64,000 bases of DNA from Candidatus Gastranaerophilales bacterium. Its GTDB lineage: Bacteria; Cyanobacteriota; Vampirovibrionia; Gastranaerophilales; Gastranaerophilaceae. The DNA lies in the NCBI GenBank assembly GCA_947624685.1, contig CANQLJ010000002.1, positions 45,465 to 109,464 of the forward strand. The letters run 5' to 3'. A program made the translations under genes and the position numbers. This document shows positions 29,395-38,645 of the stretch, in pieces (within the stretch, counting starts at the first letter, position 1; each line of letters opens with the position of its first letter). Under the pieces are notes generated by a model. It was not told the origin of the DNA. It did no database searches and saw only the letters and a list, made by a program, of their open reading frames with translations.

Positions 29395-29850
29395 TTATTC
29401 GTTTGTTTGAGGAGCGTCTAAATCTAAGTCTATCGATTTTCCTTCAAATTCGATTTTATTTAATTCTTCTTGCTGTTTTTCTTCCTGTTCAAGCTCTTGT
29501 TTGTCTGCGTCTTGGATTATTTTTTCTATGACGATTTGAGCCATATCGAGCGCTACTTTTTTCTTTGTTTCATTTGGGCATTTTTCCAGCATCTGTATCG
29601 CCGTTCGAACGGTCGAATCAATGTCATACCAGCGCGAGTGGCCTCTTTGGATTCGGCCGTCTTCAACTGCCGCTATAATATCTTCGACGTTTTCATAACG
29701 ATTATCTCTGATATTGTGTTCAATTATGACTTTAATTAAATTAAGAGCAACCGCAATTTGTCTTTCATCCGATGAATTAGACAATGTTCTAATAGACATT
29801 GATAAAACCGGGTCTTTGTCATACCATCTTGAAAAATATTGATTTTCCAT
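29395..29850 (-). CDS. Hypothetical protein with internal duplication
   Basis: Two copies of an RWYDxD...VALxxxxxxIExxI module (RWYDKDPVLSMSIRTL... and RWYDIDSTVRTAIQML...). Confidence 0.65.
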   Translation of the reverse strand: MENQYFSRWYDKDPVLSMSIRTLSNSSDERQIAVALNLIKVIIEHNIRDNRYENVEDIIAAVEDGRIQRGHSRWYDIDSTVRTAIQMLEKCPNETKKKVALDMAQIVIEKIIQDADKQELEQEEKQQEELNKIEFEGKSIDLDLDAPQTNE

Positions 29851-29864
29851 ATTTGCTCCTTAAT

Positions 29865-30164
29865 TTAACTGTTTTTTAAAATTATTCCGCATCCGCTTTT
29901 GGGATATTGCCAATCTATTGAATTATACGGACACACAACCTTGCAAGCGCCGCATTCCAGGCAATTTTCATATTGCACTAAAATCTCGTTTATGTCGTCT
30001 CGATATTCATAAACACCGGCAGGGCAGATAAATGTGCAAGGCTTTGAAGTGCATTTGAGGCATTTTTTTATATCAACTTTCAAATGTGCTTCACTATTAG
30101 CATTATACTTGAGATTTGATAATTTGTCTTGTATAGATTTTTTATTTTTTTCTTTATTATTCAT
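29865..30164 (-). CDS. fixX: FixX-like ferredoxin
   Basis: KCLKCTSKPCTFICPAGVYEY and NCLECGACKVVCPYNSIDWQYPKSGCGI; directly downstream of fixC. Confidence 0.88.
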   Translation of the reverse strand: MNNKEKNKKSIQDKLSNLKYNANSEAHLKVDIKKCLKCTSKPCTFICPAGVYEYRDDINEILVQYENCLECGACKVVCPYNSIDWQYPKSGCGIILKNS

Positions 30165-30171
30165 AATCGTT

Positions 30172-31500
30172 TTATTTTCCGAAAAATACGTCTAGTGCGC
30201 ATCTTAAAAATGCAATTGCGTCTTTAAAAAGTTCTATCGGGTTTCTGTCTTTAAATAACTTAAAGAAAAATTCCCGAAATTGTTTCGATTTCGAAACACA
30301 GTTAGCTCCCGTTATGATTTCAAACAATTCTTTAATTTTGTTTGGATAGTATATATTTAAAGAGTTTGAACGCGAATATAGTCTTTCAATTATGTTTCTG
30401 TAGGAATAGAGGTCTTTTAATATAAATGATTTTTCAAGTTTTTTTCTATATAACGATAAGAAATTAGATGAAAAATTATTGTTAGCTAACGCTTCAAGAG
30501 CGCATTGACCGGCAATTTTACCTGAAATTAGCGCGAAATTTGTCCCTTCAAAATGAACCGAATTTATAAACCCCGCAGCATCTCCAACAACCATAACGCC
30601 GTTAGAATATAATTTCGGCATCTTTTTATATCCGCCCTCGGGTATCATATGCGCGCTATATTCGATTCTTTCGCCTCCTTCAATTAAAGGAGCAATTGAA
30701 GGATGGGTTTTTATAATATCTAATATTTCATTAATATTTAATTTATTTTTGGATAAATCGTCTAAATTTGCGCCGACTCCAAGCATTATGGTGTCTTTAA
30801 AAGTGTATAAAAATGTCATCATAAAAAGATTCTTATACCCTTTTAATTCTTTAAAATCGCTTCCGAAGTATTGCTTTGCAACACCTTGGGTCAAATCGTC
30901 TTTTAAATTAAATCTTTTTTCAATCGTTTGTTTATCGAGCTTTAAAGTCTCTTTTGCGCTTAAAATTATATCTTTTGGTTTATAGTCTTGTTTGAGCTTT
31001 AGATTTTGAGATAAAAGAGAATTTACTCCGTCAGCTAAAATCGTTACAGGAGCGTAATATTTTTCTAATTCCGTTTCGATTCCGATTACTCTGTCATTTT
31101 CAACAACAAGACTTTTAACTAATGTATTTGGGATATAATAAACGCCATAGCTTTTGGCAATTTCAATTAATTGACTTTCTAAATTAAATCTTTTTATGGT
31201 ATAAGCGCTGTTTGATTCGTTATTTTGATAGGTCAATTCAAATGAACCTGTCTCATTTAAAAAAGCATAGGTGTGAGATGTAATTTTTCTTTCGAATTTG
31301 ATTTTTTCAATATCTTGGCCCAAAAGTTCCCTCAGTGCACTTGTATAAACAGCACCTCCGTACATGTTTTTTGAGCCGGGGTATTGAGAGCGCTCAATTA
31401 ATACAACTTTTTTTGCGCCTTTTGCAACACTAATTGCGGCGGCAATACCCGAAGGGCCTGCGCCAACTACTATAACATCCGCATTATAATTTATATCCAT
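30172..31500 (-). CDS. fixC: FixC / ETF-quinone oxidoreductase-family flavoprotein
   Basis: VIVVGAGPSGIAAAISVAKGAKKVVLIERSQYPGSKNMYGG and VVGDAAGFINSVHFEGTNFALISG. Confidence 0.88.
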   Translation of the reverse strand: MDINYNADVIVVGAGPSGIAAAISVAKGAKKVVLIERSQYPGSKNMYGGAVYTSALRELLGQDIEKIKFERKITSHTYAFLNETGSFELTYQNNESNSAYTIKRFNLESQLIEIAKSYGVYYIPNTLVKSLVVENDRVIGIETELEKYYAPVTILADGVNSLLSQNLKLKQDYKPKDIILSAKETLKLDKQTIEKRFNLKDDLTQGVAKQYFGSDFKELKGYKNLFMMTFLYTFKDTIMLGVGANLDDLSKNKLNINEILDIIKTHPSIAPLIEGGERIEYSAHMIPEGGYKKMPKLYSNGVMVVGDAAGFINSVHFEGTNFALISGKIAGQCALEALANNNFSSNFLSLYRKKLEKSFILKDLYSYRNIIERLYSRSNSLNIYYPNKIKELFEIITGANCVSKSKQFREFFFKLFKDRNPIELFKDAIAFLRCALDVFFGK

Positions 31501-31506
31501 AACATA

Positions 31507-31535
31507 ATTTTACGATTTATTTATCTAAAAAACAA
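31507..31535 (-). promoter_or_regulatory. Predicted promoter of fixC (leaderless)
   Basis: Minus strand TTGTTT (31535-31530), 17 nt, TAAAAT (31512-31507), 6 nt, ATG (31500). Confidence 0.55.
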
Positions 31536-31560
31536 TAGATTAATTAGTTAGTTTTAAAAT

Positions 31561-31589
31561 TTGCTTTTATTTTGATAAATCTATAAAAT
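31561..31589 (+). promoter_or_regulatory. Predicted promoter of the GT2 gene (leaderless)
   Basis: TTGCTT (31561-31566), 17 nt, TAAAAT (31584-31589), 7 nt, ATG (31597). Confidence 0.55.
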
Positions 31590-31596
31590 AGTATTT

Positions 31597-32343
31597 ATGA
31601 AAACTCTTAGTCTCATAATTCCAATCTATAACGAACAAAAAACACTTTTTGATGTCGTAAATGAAGTTTCAAAGCTTAAAAAAAGTGACTATTTTATCAA
31701 TAATCAAATAGAGCTTGAATTAATCATAGTTGATGATTGTTCTAATGACGACAGTTTTAAAATCGCAAAAGATATTGAAAAAGATTTTGTTAATGAATTT
31801 GAAAATATCAAAGTTTTAAAAAACGAGATAAATTTAGGTAAAGGCTATTGCATTAAAAAAGGTTTTAAAGAAGCCAAGGGCGATTTTGTGGGTATTCAAG
31901 ATGCTGATATGGAATATAGTCCAAATGATTATATAAAACTTTTAAAAACAATGATAGATAATGATGCCGATGTTTGTTACGGTTCAAGGTATTTAAAAAA
32001 AGATTCAAGAAGGGTTTTGGGGTTTTATCATAGTTTAATTAATAAATTTTTGACGTTTCTTACTAATATAGTGACAAACCTTGATTTAACCGATATGGAA
32101 GTGTGCTATAAGCTTTTTAAAAAAGAGGTAATAACTAAAATTGCGCCGCAATTAAAAGAAAATCGCTTTGGATTTGAAGTTGAAATGACAATATATTGCG
32201 CAAAGTTGGGCTATAGGTTTTTTGAATGCGCAATTGATTATAACCCAAGAAGTTTTCTTGAAGGCAAGAAAATCAAAGCTAAAGACGGCTTTAGAGCCCT
32301 TTGGTGTATCTTAAAATACGGATTAGAGGATAAGAAGTTTTAA
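31597..32343 (+). CDS. Family 2 glycosyltransferase (dolichyl-phosphate mannosyltransferase-like)
   Basis: LSLIIPIYNEQKTL, IIVDDCSNDDS, NLGKGYCIKKGFKEAKGDFVGIQDADMEY. Confidence 0.9.
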   Translation: MKTLSLIIPIYNEQKTLFDVVNEVSKLKKSDYFINNQIELELIIVDDCSNDDSFKIAKDIEKDFVNEFENIKVLKNEINLGKGYCIKKGFKEAKGDFVGIQDADMEYSPNDYIKLLKTMIDNDADVCYGSRYLKKDSRRVLGFYHSLINKFLTFLTNIVTNLDLTDMEVCYKLFKKEVITKIAPQLKENRFGFEVEMTIYCAKLGYRFFECAIDYNPRSFLEGKKIKAKDGFRALWCILKYGLEDKKF

Positions 32344-32346
32344 GAA

Positions 32347-35300
32347 TTATATCTTATTCCATTTAAAATACTTAATTGACGATAGGGATTTAACGGCACC
32401 ATCAATTAAAACAATGAATTCTCTTGTGGAAGCGGTTTCACTGTAGGCTAAAAAGGGGATTTTATAAATATCTTCTCCTGATAATTGTGTTGTCATAAGT
32501 TTTTCAAAAGGCGAGGACGTAAGAGACTTTATTACGCCCTTAGCGTCGTCGTTTTCCATTTTTGTAACCGTGTCATTTAATGAATAGCTCCCGATGTTAC
32601 CCAAGACAGCAACAATGTTGTATGGGATTCTCCCTAAGACCTTTAGAGATGCGAAATTATTTTTTAAATTATATTTTCCTTCGATATGAAGGCTCATATT
32701 TGTCCCTTTTGAATCGATGTAGTCGATATTTGCCAGATTATTTAAAATATTAATTGTTCCTTCCATAGTTTTAAAATCGCCCGTGTTTTGTTTTGTGACG
32801 GTGGATAGGGTCGAATTTAGGGTCAACTTAAGAATACTTTGAGATAATATGTTTCCCGCTTGCAAAAACCTCTCTAATTTTGCAAATTGGGATAATTCCC
32901 CGTTTTCGATTTTAAAATCAATCTTTGATATTATTGAATTAATATCATTTATATTCATAGAAAGGTCAATTTTTGCGCTTAATTTGCCGCTTGCGGCAAG
33001 AGAATTTTCTTTTAATTTCGAAGATAATTGCCTTACATTAATTTCTGCCAGATTAAATTTTGTTTTTAAATTATTGTTAATCGTGTTTAATGTAAGCACT
33101 CCTTGGGCTTGGCCTGAGAATGCTTCAAAAGAAAAATTATCAACAGATAAAATATTATTTTTTAAATTTCCTTCAAAATCAAGTGAATTAATTAATCCAT
33201 AGGACGTTTCAAGGGTCAAAATATTTCCTTTGATATGGTTTATTTCAAGATTATTTTGGTTTTTATTTGAACCTATGGAATTGTTAAATTTCAGATTTTG
33301 GCTGTTTAGATACATAGAATTGATGTTAATTGTATCTATTATTAGATTATTTTTTTCATATTTTGCGCTCAAATCTAAATCAATATCGCTATCTAAAAAC
33401 CTTGCTTTTTGGGTTTTTAGGTTGATGTTTGAATTTTTTAAATTTAGAGAAGCACTATCGATATTTAAGTTATATCTTTTCGAATTTATGTTTGATAATA
33501 TAAAATCCCCGCTAATATTAGGGTTTTTGTTTGTTCCTTGAAGGTTTAGTACACCTAAAATATCTAAATCCGTTTCGCCAAAATCGGGTAGATTTAAGGC
33601 TATAGGGATTTTTTGGTTTAATAAAATTTTTATATTATTAAAGTTTATTTTATCCTTATTATTATTGTCACTATTTAAACCTAAAGACCCCGTTGCTTCA
33701 AGCAGTGTTGTTGTTGAGGCGTTTGAGAGAATCGCAAAACGATTAATCAAAATTTTATCTTTTGTGAGAGTGAAAGAAGACTCAAGATTCATTTTGTTTT
33801 TGAATTTTATTATATTATTTTTGATGTTATCTGATTTCGAATTAACATTTAAAATAACAAGGGGGGATTTTGTTTTATAGTTTTTTATTTCGCCATCAGC
33901 ATTTAATGGTATGCCATTCAATAAAAGCGAAGTTTGATTAATTATAATATCGTTTTTGTTTTTTTTAAGGTTTAGGGAAGGGATATTTATCTTAATTTTG
34001 TCGTTTTGGATTTTTGTTTTAGATATTATAGCCCCCATTTCGCCTATTTCATCAACGGAATTTGAATCAGAATTTAAAGAAATCTTTTCTATAAAACAAT
34101 TTAATTTATATGGAATTATATTAAAAGCGAGGTTTTGAACCGAAGAATTTGATTTAATTACAGGGTGATTTAATGAACCCGTGATTAAAGAATTAATCTT
34201 AATAAACCCTGATAAAAAATCATAGTCATTTAATTTTTCTTTGTAAAAAGAAGGAAGGGGGATTTTTTTAATCAAATTTAAAACAGTTGCGACATTAATT
34301 AAATCGGAATTTAAGGTTATATTTATATTTGCTCGATTATCAATTTTACCTTTTGCACAAAATTTTGCATCATTTAAAAACAAAGATGAATCAATTATAT
34401 CAATTGTGTTGTTGTCAAAATTGATGTTTGAATTGATTGAATCAATTGAGAGGTTTAATTTTTTTGAAATTATTTTAGCGTCTTTTATGTTTAATTTTCC
34501 GTTTGAAAAAATTGTTTTAAAGTTGCTTTTTAAATATAAATCGACGTTTATCAGCCCTGAAAAATCAAGGTCATCAAGATTTAAACCCGGTTTAAAGAAT
34601 TTAATAAAGACTTTTATAAAATCGTTTATTTCCGAAATATTGATTTCATTTGAATTTAATTTTGCTTCGATGAATTTATTTTTTGACAGCGACACGGTCG
34701 AATTAATCTTTAAATATTGATTTTTGATGAAATTTAATTGCGCATCGGTTTTAATTTTGTTGTCTTTAAAATATAATATAATGTCGTTTTTGGGTAATTT
34801 TATGTTATTTATTTCAAAACTGTAGCCGATTAATTTAGCATACCCCGACAAATATGATTTTTTGTTGTTGGGGTTGATTTTTAAATTAACATCGAGTTTT
34901 GAATTAAATTTATATTTATCAAGGTCTTTTAAGGGATTATAGTTTAATTTTAAAAGAGTGGTTTTAAGGCTCTTTGAAAGCTCAGGGTTTCTTTTAATCG
35001 ACAGATTAAGGTTAAAATCAAAGATTTTATGATTTTGGCTTATGACATTACCACAGGATGAAATATTAAGAACATGCGCTAATTCCGGCGAATTGAGCTT
35101 TAATTTATCCGCTTTTATATAAAACATTTTTTTAATATTTTCATCATATAAATTTAGCTGCGCGCTTTTAGCGTTTAGGTTGATGTTTCTGAGTTTAATT
35201 TTTGAAATTTTTTCTTTGTCGTCTTTAAAAATATAGCTAAAAGAATTATATTTTTTTGATTTTAAAAATGTCGTGTTGATAGTGATTTTATCTAAATTTG

Positions 35301-35751
35301 CTTTATTAATATCAATAAAACCTGTCAGAAACGAAACGAGATTAACACTAATGTCGGGGTTTATAATGTCGGCAAAATTTTTACCCGTGTCTTTGTAATT
35401 GAGCTTTATGTAGTTTGCTTTTAAGTTAATGTCGAAATTATAGTTTGTTTTGATTTTTAAATTATCGCAATCAAAAGAGAGTTTATAATCATCTAAAATA
35501 TAGGTATTTATTGCGTTTTCAATTGTTTGTTCGTTGATATAATTTGGAATAATATAAAGTAAAAAAAGATAAATCCCTAAAAAAACAATTGCTAAAAATA
35601 TCAAAAAAGAAAAAACCCTCTGTTTTAATTTTTTGATTTTTTGTATAAAAGTGCCCTCTAAACCCCCGTCTGATTTCACATTGACCCTCTTAAATAAATC
35701 AAACGAGGTTAAAATCTTTTTAATCCGGCTTTTCTTTTTATAATATATCAT
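32347..35751 (-). CDS. AsmA-like / AsmA2 domain bridge-type protein (1134 aa)
   Basis: N-terminal TM anchor, long beta-repeat region, C-terminal AsmA-like module (FKIENGELSQFAKLERFLQAGNILSQSILKLTLNS...MEGTINILNNLANIDYIDSKGTNMSLHIEGKYNL). Confidence 0.75.
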   Translation of the reverse strand: MIYYKKKSRIKKILTSFDLFKRVNVKSDGGLEGTFIQKIKKLKQRVFSFLIFLAIVFLGIYLFLLYIIPNYINEQTIENAINTYILDDYKLSFDCDNLKIKTNYNFDINLKANYIKLNYKDTGKNFADIINPDISVNLVSFLTGFIDINKANLDKITINTTFLKSKKYNSFSYIFKDDKEKISKIKLRNINLNAKSAQLNLYDENIKKMFYIKADKLKLNSPELAHVLNISSCGNVISQNHKIFDFNLNLSIKRNPELSKSLKTTLLKLNYNPLKDLDKYKFNSKLDVNLKINPNNKKSYLSGYAKLIGYSFEINNIKLPKNDIILYFKDNKIKTDAQLNFIKNQYLKINSTVSLSKNKFIEAKLNSNEINISEINDFIKVFIKFFKPGLNLDDLDFSGLINVDLYLKSNFKTIFSNGKLNIKDAKIISKKLNLSIDSINSNINFDNNTIDIIDSSLFLNDAKFCAKGKIDNRANINITLNSDLINVATVLNLIKKIPLPSFYKEKLNDYDFLSGFIKINSLITGSLNHPVIKSNSSVQNLAFNIIPYKLNCFIEKISLNSDSNSVDEIGEMGAIISKTKIQNDKIKINIPSLNLKKNKNDIIINQTSLLLNGIPLNADGEIKNYKTKSPLVILNVNSKSDNIKNNIIKFKNKMNLESSFTLTKDKILINRFAILSNASTTTLLEATGSLGLNSDNNNKDKINFNNIKILLNQKIPIALNLPDFGETDLDILGVLNLQGTNKNPNISGDFILSNINSKRYNLNIDSASLNLKNSNINLKTQKARFLDSDIDLDLSAKYEKNNLIIDTININSMYLNSQNLKFNNSIGSNKNQNNLEINHIKGNILTLETSYGLINSLDFEGNLKNNILSVDNFSFEAFSGQAQGVLTLNTINNNLKTKFNLAEINVRQLSSKLKENSLAASGKLSAKIDLSMNINDINSIISKIDFKIENGELSQFAKLERFLQAGNILSQSILKLTLNSTLSTVTKQNTGDFKTMEGTINILNNLANIDYIDSKGTNMSLHIEGKYNLKNNFASLKVLGRIPYNIVAVLGNIGSYSLNDTVTKMENDDAKGVIKSLTSSPFEKLMTTQLSGEDIYKIPFLAYSETASTREFIVLIDGAVKSLSSIKYFKWNKI

Positions 35752-35777
35752 TTTATTTTTATTATTTATATTTCAAC

Positions 35778-36161
35778 TTATATTTCAACAATTGAAATAC
35801 TGTGAACGCCCGCGTTTCTTGCTTCATCCATTAATCTTACGACGCTTTCGTGGTTTGATTCGCCCGATGCTTGAATTAAAAGCCCGTCGGGCAAAGTCTT
35901 TGAGTGCTCTTTAATTGTTGAGGCAAGGTTTTTTTCTTCGATTTGCGCTTCATCAAGTGTATATTTGTTATCTGATGTCACCGTGATTTTGATTAATTTT
36001 GCGTCTTTATCGATATTATTTTGTTCGACATATTCAGGTATTGCAAGCGATAAACCCTGTTGATCCAAAATCGGCGCTATAACCATCATAATGATTAATA
36101 AAACAAGAAAAATATCCGTTAATGGTGTGATATTAATTTCATTAAAAGTTTGTCTTTTCAT
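35778..36161 (-). CDS. exbD: ExbD/TolR family protein (copy 2)
   Basis: TFNEINITPLTDIFLVLLIIMMVIAP; operon with exbB. Confidence 0.9.
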   Translation of the reverse strand: MKRQTFNEINITPLTDIFLVLLIIMMVIAPILDQQGLSLAIPEYVEQNNIDKDAKLIKITVTSDNKYTLDEAQIEEKNLASTIKEHSKTLPDGLLIQASGESNHESVVRLMDEARNAGVHSISIVEI

Positions 36162-36622
36162 TATTTTATCGCCTCATTATTATTTTCTTCAAGCTCTCTT
36201 TGCTGTTTTTTACTCAGGGGTTCGCCTGCGACCACGAGTTTTTCAAAACCTGCATTTTGAGCCGCTTTCATAACGGACATAATTTCCGAGCTTTTTGTTT
36301 CTTTGTCGGCTCGAACAACGACTTCTTTTCTTTCCAAGTTTGATATAATTGCCGATAAATCCTGTTCTAAGTTGTCTTTTGAACTTGTTTTGTCATTTAA
36401 AAAGAATCTGCCCTCTTTTGTAATTGAAACGGTTGCGTTTTTCTGTTCAATTGCAAGCCCCGAATTAATCTCGGGCATCTTTATTGTGTTATCAACTTTA
36501 GAAAACCCGGGCGCTATAACCATCATAATGATTAACAAAACAAGAAAAATATCCGTCAGCGGTGTTATATTAATCTCATTAAAGGTTTTTCTTTCGTTAT
36601 CTTTTGATGAACTAAAATTCAT
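36161..36622 (-). CDS. exbD: ExbD/TolR family protein (copy 1)
   Basis: TFNEINITPLTDIFLVLLIIMMVIAP; operon with exbB. Confidence 0.9.
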   Translation of the reverse strand: MNFSSSKDNERKTFNEINITPLTDIFLVLLIIMMVIAPGFSKVDNTIKMPEINSGLAIEQKNATVSITKEGRFFLNDKTSSKDNLEQDLSAIISNLERKEVVVRADKETKSSEIMSVMKAAQNAGFEKLVVAGEPLSKKQQRELEENNNEAIK

Positions 36623-36647
36623 TTTAAATTCCTAATTTTTTTTATTT

Positions 36648-37295
36648 TTATAAAGCAATTGAGTTATTTTTATCTACTTCGACTTCTTCATCGGAATCAA
36701 TGAAGCTTAAAAATACAAGTTTGATTAGTTTAAAGTCGGATTCAAATCTTGCAACAACCGTTTGAAAATAGTTAAATAAAACAACGGCCACAATAGCAAC
36801 CCCAAGCCCTAATGCTGTTGCAATAAGAGCGGAAGCGATACCTGTTGCAACTTCTGCCGATTGGTTACCTTTAACGGCTAAATCTTGGAAAGTGTATAAA
36901 ATTCTAACGACTGTACCAAATAACCCCAAAAACGGAGCAACACCGCCTATTGTACCTAGAATTGTTAAATGTCTTTCAAGCTTTCTTGTAGCTAAAGATG
37001 AAGATATATCATAGGCTCTTGAAAATCCGGCTTTTTGTTCGGTATAAATTCTAAGCGCCTCGTCAACCATTTCCGAAATTATTCCGCCTAATTGAACGGA
37101 CATTCTTTGAGCTGCGCCAATGTTATTTTTGACAAGCGCTTTTTGAAGGCTCGGGATAAATTCCGAAATGTTTCTTTCGTTTTTTCGATAATAAGAAATT
37201 CGATTAATTGCAACATACACAACCAATATTGAACATATAAATATCGGGGTTAAGACCATCCAGTCCTGTGCAATTGCTTTTAGCATTAAATCCAT
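36648..37295 (-). CDS. exbB: ExbB/TolQ/MotA proton channel family protein
   Basis: LERHLTILGTIGGVAPFLGLFGTVVRILYTFQDLA...GIASALIATALGLGVAIVAVVLFNYF. Confidence 0.93.
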   Translation of the reverse strand: MDLMLKAIAQDWMVLTPIFICSILVVYVAINRISYYRKNERNISEFIPSLQKALVKNNIGAAQRMSVQLGGIISEMVDEALRIYTEQKAGFSRAYDISSSLATRKLERHLTILGTIGGVAPFLGLFGTVVRILYTFQDLAVKGNQSAEVATGIASALIATALGLGVAIVAVVLFNYFQTVVARFESDFKLIKLVFLSFIDSDEEVEVDKNNSIAL

Positions 37296-37339
37296 ATTTT
37301 TATCCTCTTTTTTCTATTGTTCTAATTTATTATTTTTTA

Positions 37340-38584
37340 TTATCTTATAACACTATTTAATACATTATAGTCAAACGTAAATTCAATCGGGACGGATTGG
37401 CCTTTAAACTCGGGAGGCAAGGGCTTAAACGGTGCCGTCGATTCTATTGCGCTCATTGCGGCTCTATCTGCCAGAGGGACACCCGATGATTTAGTTACTT
37501 TATGAGATAACAATCTTCCGTCTCTGCTTATGACAAAAGTTATTACAACACGCTTTGAACTGTCGCCTTTCGGCGGATGCCAATTTCTTCTTATTTTTTG
37601 TTCCAAATCTCTCATATATGGCCCCCAATTCGGCTGTCTTATGGCATCAATTCCGGGAGCACCCGATGGATTGCCGGGGCCGGGGTTTCCGCCAGAGCCG
37701 CCATAAGAACCTTTGGAAGCATATCTGTTTCCGTTTGGTGTACCCGATGAACCGCCCGGACGACCTGCGCTTGAGCCTCCCGATGAGCCCCCTGCTGAAC
37801 TAAATTTTGGAGCGGGAGCGCCCGCACCCTTTGAAGCCGAAGGAGAGCCGCCAGAGGATGTTCCCGAGGGTCGATACGTTGTTCCGACAGGAGCCTTAGA
37901 AGGAGCAGTCGGCACTACAAAAGGACTTTTTGGAGCTGTCGCAATTTTAGGTGCCGTTGGTACTGCACTTGGCGCTTTTGGAGTTGGCTTTGCTGAGGGT
38001 CTAATTGTACTTGGGGCACTTGGCGCCTTAGGCGCTACGGGTGCTTTTGGCGTTGGGGCTTGAACTACCTTTGGCGTGGGTTTTGTTACAGATTTTTGGA
38101 CCGGTTTGGGGGTTGTTTTTGGAACCGGCTTTTGAACTGTTTTTGGAGCCGGTTTTTGGACCGGTTTGGGGGTCGGTTTTTGAGCTATTTTATTTTGTCC
38201 CTTAGGTGCGCTTTGCGCTTTTTTAGGCGCAATGGGCGTCGGGTCTGAAATAGCTTTTTTAGGATCATGTTTTCCGCCCGCTTGAGAATTTCTATCGGAT
38301 CGAATTTTCGTGTTTTTATTAATGGGCGGTTTTTCCGGCGCATCCACTAATTTAAACTCGATATTTTTATCGGGCAATTTAGGTTTTGGTAAAAACGGCA
38401 AAAGTATGGCATTAAGAGAGATCAACAAAAATATCAAAGCCAAATGTAAACCAAACGATGCCATAATTCCTTTCGTAAAATTAATTTCGTCATTCGGCAG
38501 AAAGAAATTAGGCAATCGCTTAATAATTTTTGCTTCGTCTAAGATTGATTTTTTAATATCTGATTTATTTCTAATTTGTGCCAT
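37340..38584 (-). CDS. tonB: TonB/TolA-like energy transducer with P/K/A-rich linker
   Basis: N-terminal TM; KPTPKPVQKPAPKTVQKPVPK linker; C-terminal TonB domain (IRRNWHPPKGDSSKRVVITFVISRDGRLLSHKVTKSSGVPLADRAAMSAIESTAPFKPLP). Confidence 0.88.
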   Translation of the reverse strand: MAQIRNKSDIKKSILDEAKIIKRLPNFFLPNDEINFTKGIMASFGLHLALIFLLISLNAILLPFLPKPKLPDKNIEFKLVDAPEKPPINKNTKIRSDRNSQAGGKHDPKKAISDPTPIAPKKAQSAPKGQNKIAQKPTPKPVQKPAPKTVQKPVPKTTPKPVQKSVTKPTPKVVQAPTPKAPVAPKAPSAPSTIRPSAKPTPKAPSAVPTAPKIATAPKSPFVVPTAPSKAPVGTTYRPSGTSSGGSPSASKGAGAPAPKFSSAGGSSGGSSAGRPGGSSGTPNGNRYASKGSYGGSGGNPGPGNPSGAPGIDAIRQPNWGPYMRDLEQKIRRNWHPPKGDSSKRVVITFVISRDGRLLSHKVTKSSGVPLADRAAMSAIESTAPFKPLPPEFKGQSVPIEFTFDYNVLNSVIR

Positions 38585-38645
38585 AATCGTTTTTTCTTAA
38601 AATAGATTATTTTATATAAATATATTTTCTAAATCACCCAAAAGA

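Noticed and set aside
32849-34720. Antisense ORFs inside the AsmA-like gene (32849-33202, 33230-33541, 33665-33880, 33956-34138, 34406-34720)
   Set aside because: Phe/Leu/Ile-rich shadow ORFs opposite an Asn/Lys-rich gene; no start signals or family matches.
37555-38248. Several plus- and minus-strand ORFs (37555-37803, 37639-37827, 37713-38063, 38060-38248)
   Set aside because: Alternate-frame or antisense readings of the repetitive, higher-GC P/A/G-rich tonB linker.
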